Assembly (NCBI RefSeq): GCF_000235565.1
Contig: NC_017527.1
Coordinates: 1,674,001 to 1,738,000, forward strand
From: Methanothrix harundinacea 6Ac
GTDB lineage: Archaea; Halobacteriota; Methanosarcinia; Methanotrichales; Methanotrichaceae
Direction of reading: 5' to 3'
DNA: 64,000 bases
A program made the position numbers and the translations under genes. This document shows, in pieces, positions 61,997 through 64,000 of this stretch; position 1 is the first letter of the stretch, and each line of letters starts with the position of its first letter. Under the pieces are notes generated by a model. That model had not been told where the DNA came from, ran no database searches, and was given only the letters and a program-made list of their open reading frames with translations.

Positions 61997-63067
61997 CAAT
62001 ACTCCTTCCTCCTTCTCAAGAACAGGTAAATGAAGAACGGAACGCCGAGGAAGGATGTCATGATCCCCACCGGCAGGATCACCGGCGCGAGGACGGTCCT
62101 GGCGACGGTGTCGGCGGCCAGGAGTATGAGGGCGCCGACGAGGGCCGAGGCCGGTAGAAGGAACCGATGGTCCCCCCCGACGACCATCCTTGTGATGTGG
62201 GGCGCGACGAGTCCTATGAACCCGATCGTCCCGGTGAAACATATGACGCTCGCCGTGATGAGGGATGCCAGCATCATGCATAATACCCGTACGAACTCGA
62301 CGTTCACCCCGAGGCTCTTGGCCGTCTCGTCCCCGGCCCCCATGGCGTTGATGTCCCAGGCGAAGTATACGAGGGCGACGGTGCAGACGACGGTCACCAT
62401 GGCAATTATCGCCACCTTATCCCAGGATGACCGGCCGAGGCTTCCCATCATCCAGAATACCACCTCGTGGACCTGCTCGGACTTTCCGATGTACTGCAGG
62501 AAGGATGTCATGGCACTGAATAGGTACATGATGGCGATCCCGGCGAGGATCATCGTCTCCGGGGTGATCCCCTTGTACCTGGCAAGGCCGTAGACGGTCA
62601 TCGATGCCAGCATCGTGAATATGAACGCGTTTCCGACAATAAGCCACTGACCGCTGGCAAACCCGGCCCCGAGGATGATGGCGAGGGACGCCCCGAAGCT
62701 GGCGGCGGATGCTATCCCGAGGGTGAAGGGGCTAGCCAGGGGGTTTTTTAAGATCCCCTGCATCGCAGCCCCGGCGACGGCTAGCCCCATCCCGGCGAAG
62801 ATGGCCATCAGCACCCGGTGGAGCCGCAGCTGCCATACGATCGTCTCGATGAAGCTCGTCGTCTGGAACGTGTCGGGGAAGAACCGGGCCAGGATGGCGG
62901 TGTAGACCTCGACCGGGGTGATCTTGGCGGAGCCGAGGGTGGCGGCGACCCCGGCCAGGACCACGATCCCGGCCACCGAAGCGAGGATGAAGAGGACCTT
63001 CCTCCCGACGAACCGGGAGTACTCATCCCTCAGCTCCGAGGCGTCTGCCGGCGTACCTGGTGACATC
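61222..63067. repeat. Segmental duplication copy 2 (permease-ATPase)
   Basis: Matches 7241-9086 at offset 53981 with only two silent differences seen. The duplication covers the whole permease and the ATPase except for its last codons; it does not include the binding protein, CobN or the promoters. Confidence 0.95.
61993..63066 (-). CDS. FecCD/BtuC-type ABC transporter permease, copy 2
   Basis: 357 residues, identical to copy 1. It is the first gene of the operon permease - ATPase - binding protein - CobN. It is divergent from the ChlI-like gene across 286 bp. The promoter region, unlike the coding part, differs from that of copy 1, so the two copies can be regulated differently. Confidence 0.92.
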   Translation of the reverse strand: MSPGTPADASELRDEYSRFVGRKVLFILASVAGIVVLAGVAATLGSAKITPVEVYTAILARFFPDTFQTTSFIETIVWQLRLHRVLMAIFAGMGLAVAGAAMQGILKNPLASPFTLGIASAASFGASLAIILGAGFASGQWLIVGNAFIFTMLASMTVYGLARYKGITPETMILAGIAIMYLFSAMTSFLQYIGKSEQVHEVVFWMMGSLGRSSWDKVAIIAMVTVVCTVALVYFAWDINAMGAGDETAKSLGVNVEFVRVLCMMLASLITASVICFTGTIGFIGLVAPHITRMVVGGDHRFLLPASALVGALILLAADTVARTVLAPVILPVGIMTSFLGVPFFIYLFLRRRKEYW

Positions 63068-63256
63068 AGACCGGGATAGACTAGTTATTCATTAATAATT
63101 CTTGCGGTATTAGTTTTACTATTTAATTTCTAGCCTTGAACACGTCTGGAGATCGGTTATATACGATAATCTTCCTCATCAATAGGCAAAATCCAACGGT
63201 TACATCAAATATCGGCATCAATAATTGGGGCCATCAATAGCTACTTATATACTTAA

Positions 63257-63325
63257 ACTATAATATTAGTAAAATTTTTATTTAATTGGTAACACGAAAG
63301 AAAGTTTTATATCATTTAGTATGAT
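63257..63325. promoter_or_regulatory. Candidate regulatory half-sites between permease 2 and ChlI-like gene
   Basis: In the divergent control region there is ACTA - 6 nt - TAGT at 63257-63270 and ATCAT - TTAGT - ATGAT at 63311-63325, the latter containing TTAGTAT as in the inverted repeat before binding protein 2. A TATA-like AT-rich segment lies among them. The shared half-site could be for one repressor of the metal cluster. Confidence 0.35.
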
Positions 63326-63352
63326 ATGGTCCCTAATATCAGGTGAATACCG

Positions 63353-64000
63353 ATGCACCATTTAAAGAGAAGGACTCTTCCATTTACTTCCATAGTAGGC
63401 CAAGAGGAGATGAAATTCGCCCTCATCCTCAACGCCATAAACCCCCGGATAGGCGGGGTGCTCATAAGGGGGGATAAGGGGACGGCGAAGTCGACGGCAG
63501 TAAGGGCCCTGGCAGAACTTCTAGCAGATATCCCTGTGGTGGAGGGCTGCCCCTTCAACTGCAATCCTTACAACCCGGAGGAGATGTGCGACCTGTGCCA
63601 AGAGAGGGGGGAGAATCTGAAGGTCGCCTCCAGGAGGACTCCCGTCGTCGACCTGCCCCTGGGGTCCACCGAGGACAGGGTGGTGGGGTCCCTGGACGTC
63701 GAGAGGGCGATAAAGGAGGGGATCAAGGCCCTGGATCCCGGTATCCTGGCAGCGGCAAACCGGGGGATCCTCTACATCGACGAGGTGAACCTCCTCGATG
63801 ATCACGTCGCCGACGTCCTCCTGGACTCGGCCGCCATGGGGGTCAACGTCGTCGAGAGGGAGGGGATCTCCGTCGCCCACCCCGCCAAGTTCATCTTGGT
63901 GGGGACGATGAATCCGGAGGAGGGGGAGCTGCGGCCACAATTGCTGGACAGGTTCGGCCTCCAGGTCAACGTCGAGAGCATCGACGACGTCGACATGAGG
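63353..64000 (+). CDS. ChlI/BchI-type AAA+ chelatase subunit (cut by window edge)
   Basis: At least 216 residues of a Mg-chelatase-type AAA+ ATPase. It starts [20 protein letters not shown] and has Walker [17 protein letters not shown] Cys block ([20 protein letters not shown]) is typical of the archaeal and cobalt-chelatase type. [17 protein letters not shown], then Walker [20 protein letters not shown], and the [20 protein letters not shown] block complete the N-terminal half. It would energise metal insertion by CobN. AGGTGA lies 7 bases before the ATG at 63353. The C-terminal half (perhaps fused to a ChlD-type part) lies outside. Confidence 0.92.
   Translation, partial: MHHLKRRTLPFTSIVGQEEMKFALILNAINPRIGGVLIRGDKGTAKSTAVRALAELLADIPVVEGCPFNCNPYNPEEMCDLCQERGENLKVASRRTPVVDLPLGSTEDRVVGSLDVERAIKEGIKALDPGILAAANRGILYIDEVNLLDDHVADVLLDSAAMGVNVVEREGISVAHPAKFILVGTMNPEEGELRPQLLDRFGLQVNVESIDDVDMR

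Noticed and set aside
1-64000. CRISPR arrays, further tRNAs and rRNA
   Set aside because: No regularly spaced direct repeats were seen, and apart from tRNA-Leu no T-arm plus acceptor pair was found.

Overview
The window is a 64 kb piece of a GC-rich euryarchaeal genome, most likely an aceticlastic methanogen of the Methanothrix (Methanosaeta) type. The archaeal assignment rests on aRF1 with NIKS and GGQ, ribosomal protein S3Ae, a UPF0201 protein, a translin-family protein, full-length Hef, an MTA/MTI-type phosphorylase, an FprA-type flavodiiron protein, a CooC-like ATPase and archaeal-style TATA promoters. The genus is an inference from gene content and base composition only.

Layout. 0-5 kb: the edge of a secreted thioredoxin-fold protein; an operon of a Cys-rich microprotein, an ArsR repressor and a secreted two-domain rhodanese that has lost its catalytic Cys; two unknown proteins. 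5-9 kb: a membrane protein, an EEP-family hydrolase, and a FecCD-type permease with its ATPase. 9-16 kb: mostly small unknown genes, a phosphoesterase, a LemA/DUF2207 pair and tRNA-Leu(CAA). 16-22 kb: purL-purQ-purS, where purS is a tandem double-domain gene, then hef. 22-28.6 kb: a mixed region with AT-rich unknown genes, a frameshifted HicB-like antitoxin, a (TTC)10 tract, the PolB2-like degenerate polymerase operon and an IS5-type transposase. 28.6-39.6 kb: housekeeping genes (translin, TIM-barrel protein, UPF0201, aRF1, MTA/MTI phosphorylase, methyltransferase, CooC, S3Ae, flavodiiron protein, ketopantoate reductase). 39.6-41.5 kb: an AT-rich island with a methyltransferase, an unknown protein and a frameshifted antitoxin-like gene. 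41.5-52.7 kb: TPR protein, TauE/SafE, peptidase U32, AlkD, MsrA, secreted proteins and an MBL-rhodanese fusion. 52.9-64 kb: a metal/tetrapyrrole cluster.

The cluster at 52.9-64 kb is the most interesting part. It contains a CobN-type chelatase large subunit, a ChlI/BchI-type AAA+ subunit (running off the right edge), a complete FecCD-type ABC importer, and two paralogous binding proteins that start with a Ca-binding, dockerin-like segment. It also carries the debris of a third importer copy: an ATPase with an in-frame loss of about 45 residues including the Q-loop, and a methyltransferase pseudogene. Its permease-ATPase pair is repeated almost base for base 54 kb away at 7.2-9.1 kb, with different flanks. 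Together the genes suggest uptake of a metal chelate or corrinoid coupled to chelatase chemistry. The substrate cannot be read from the sequence.
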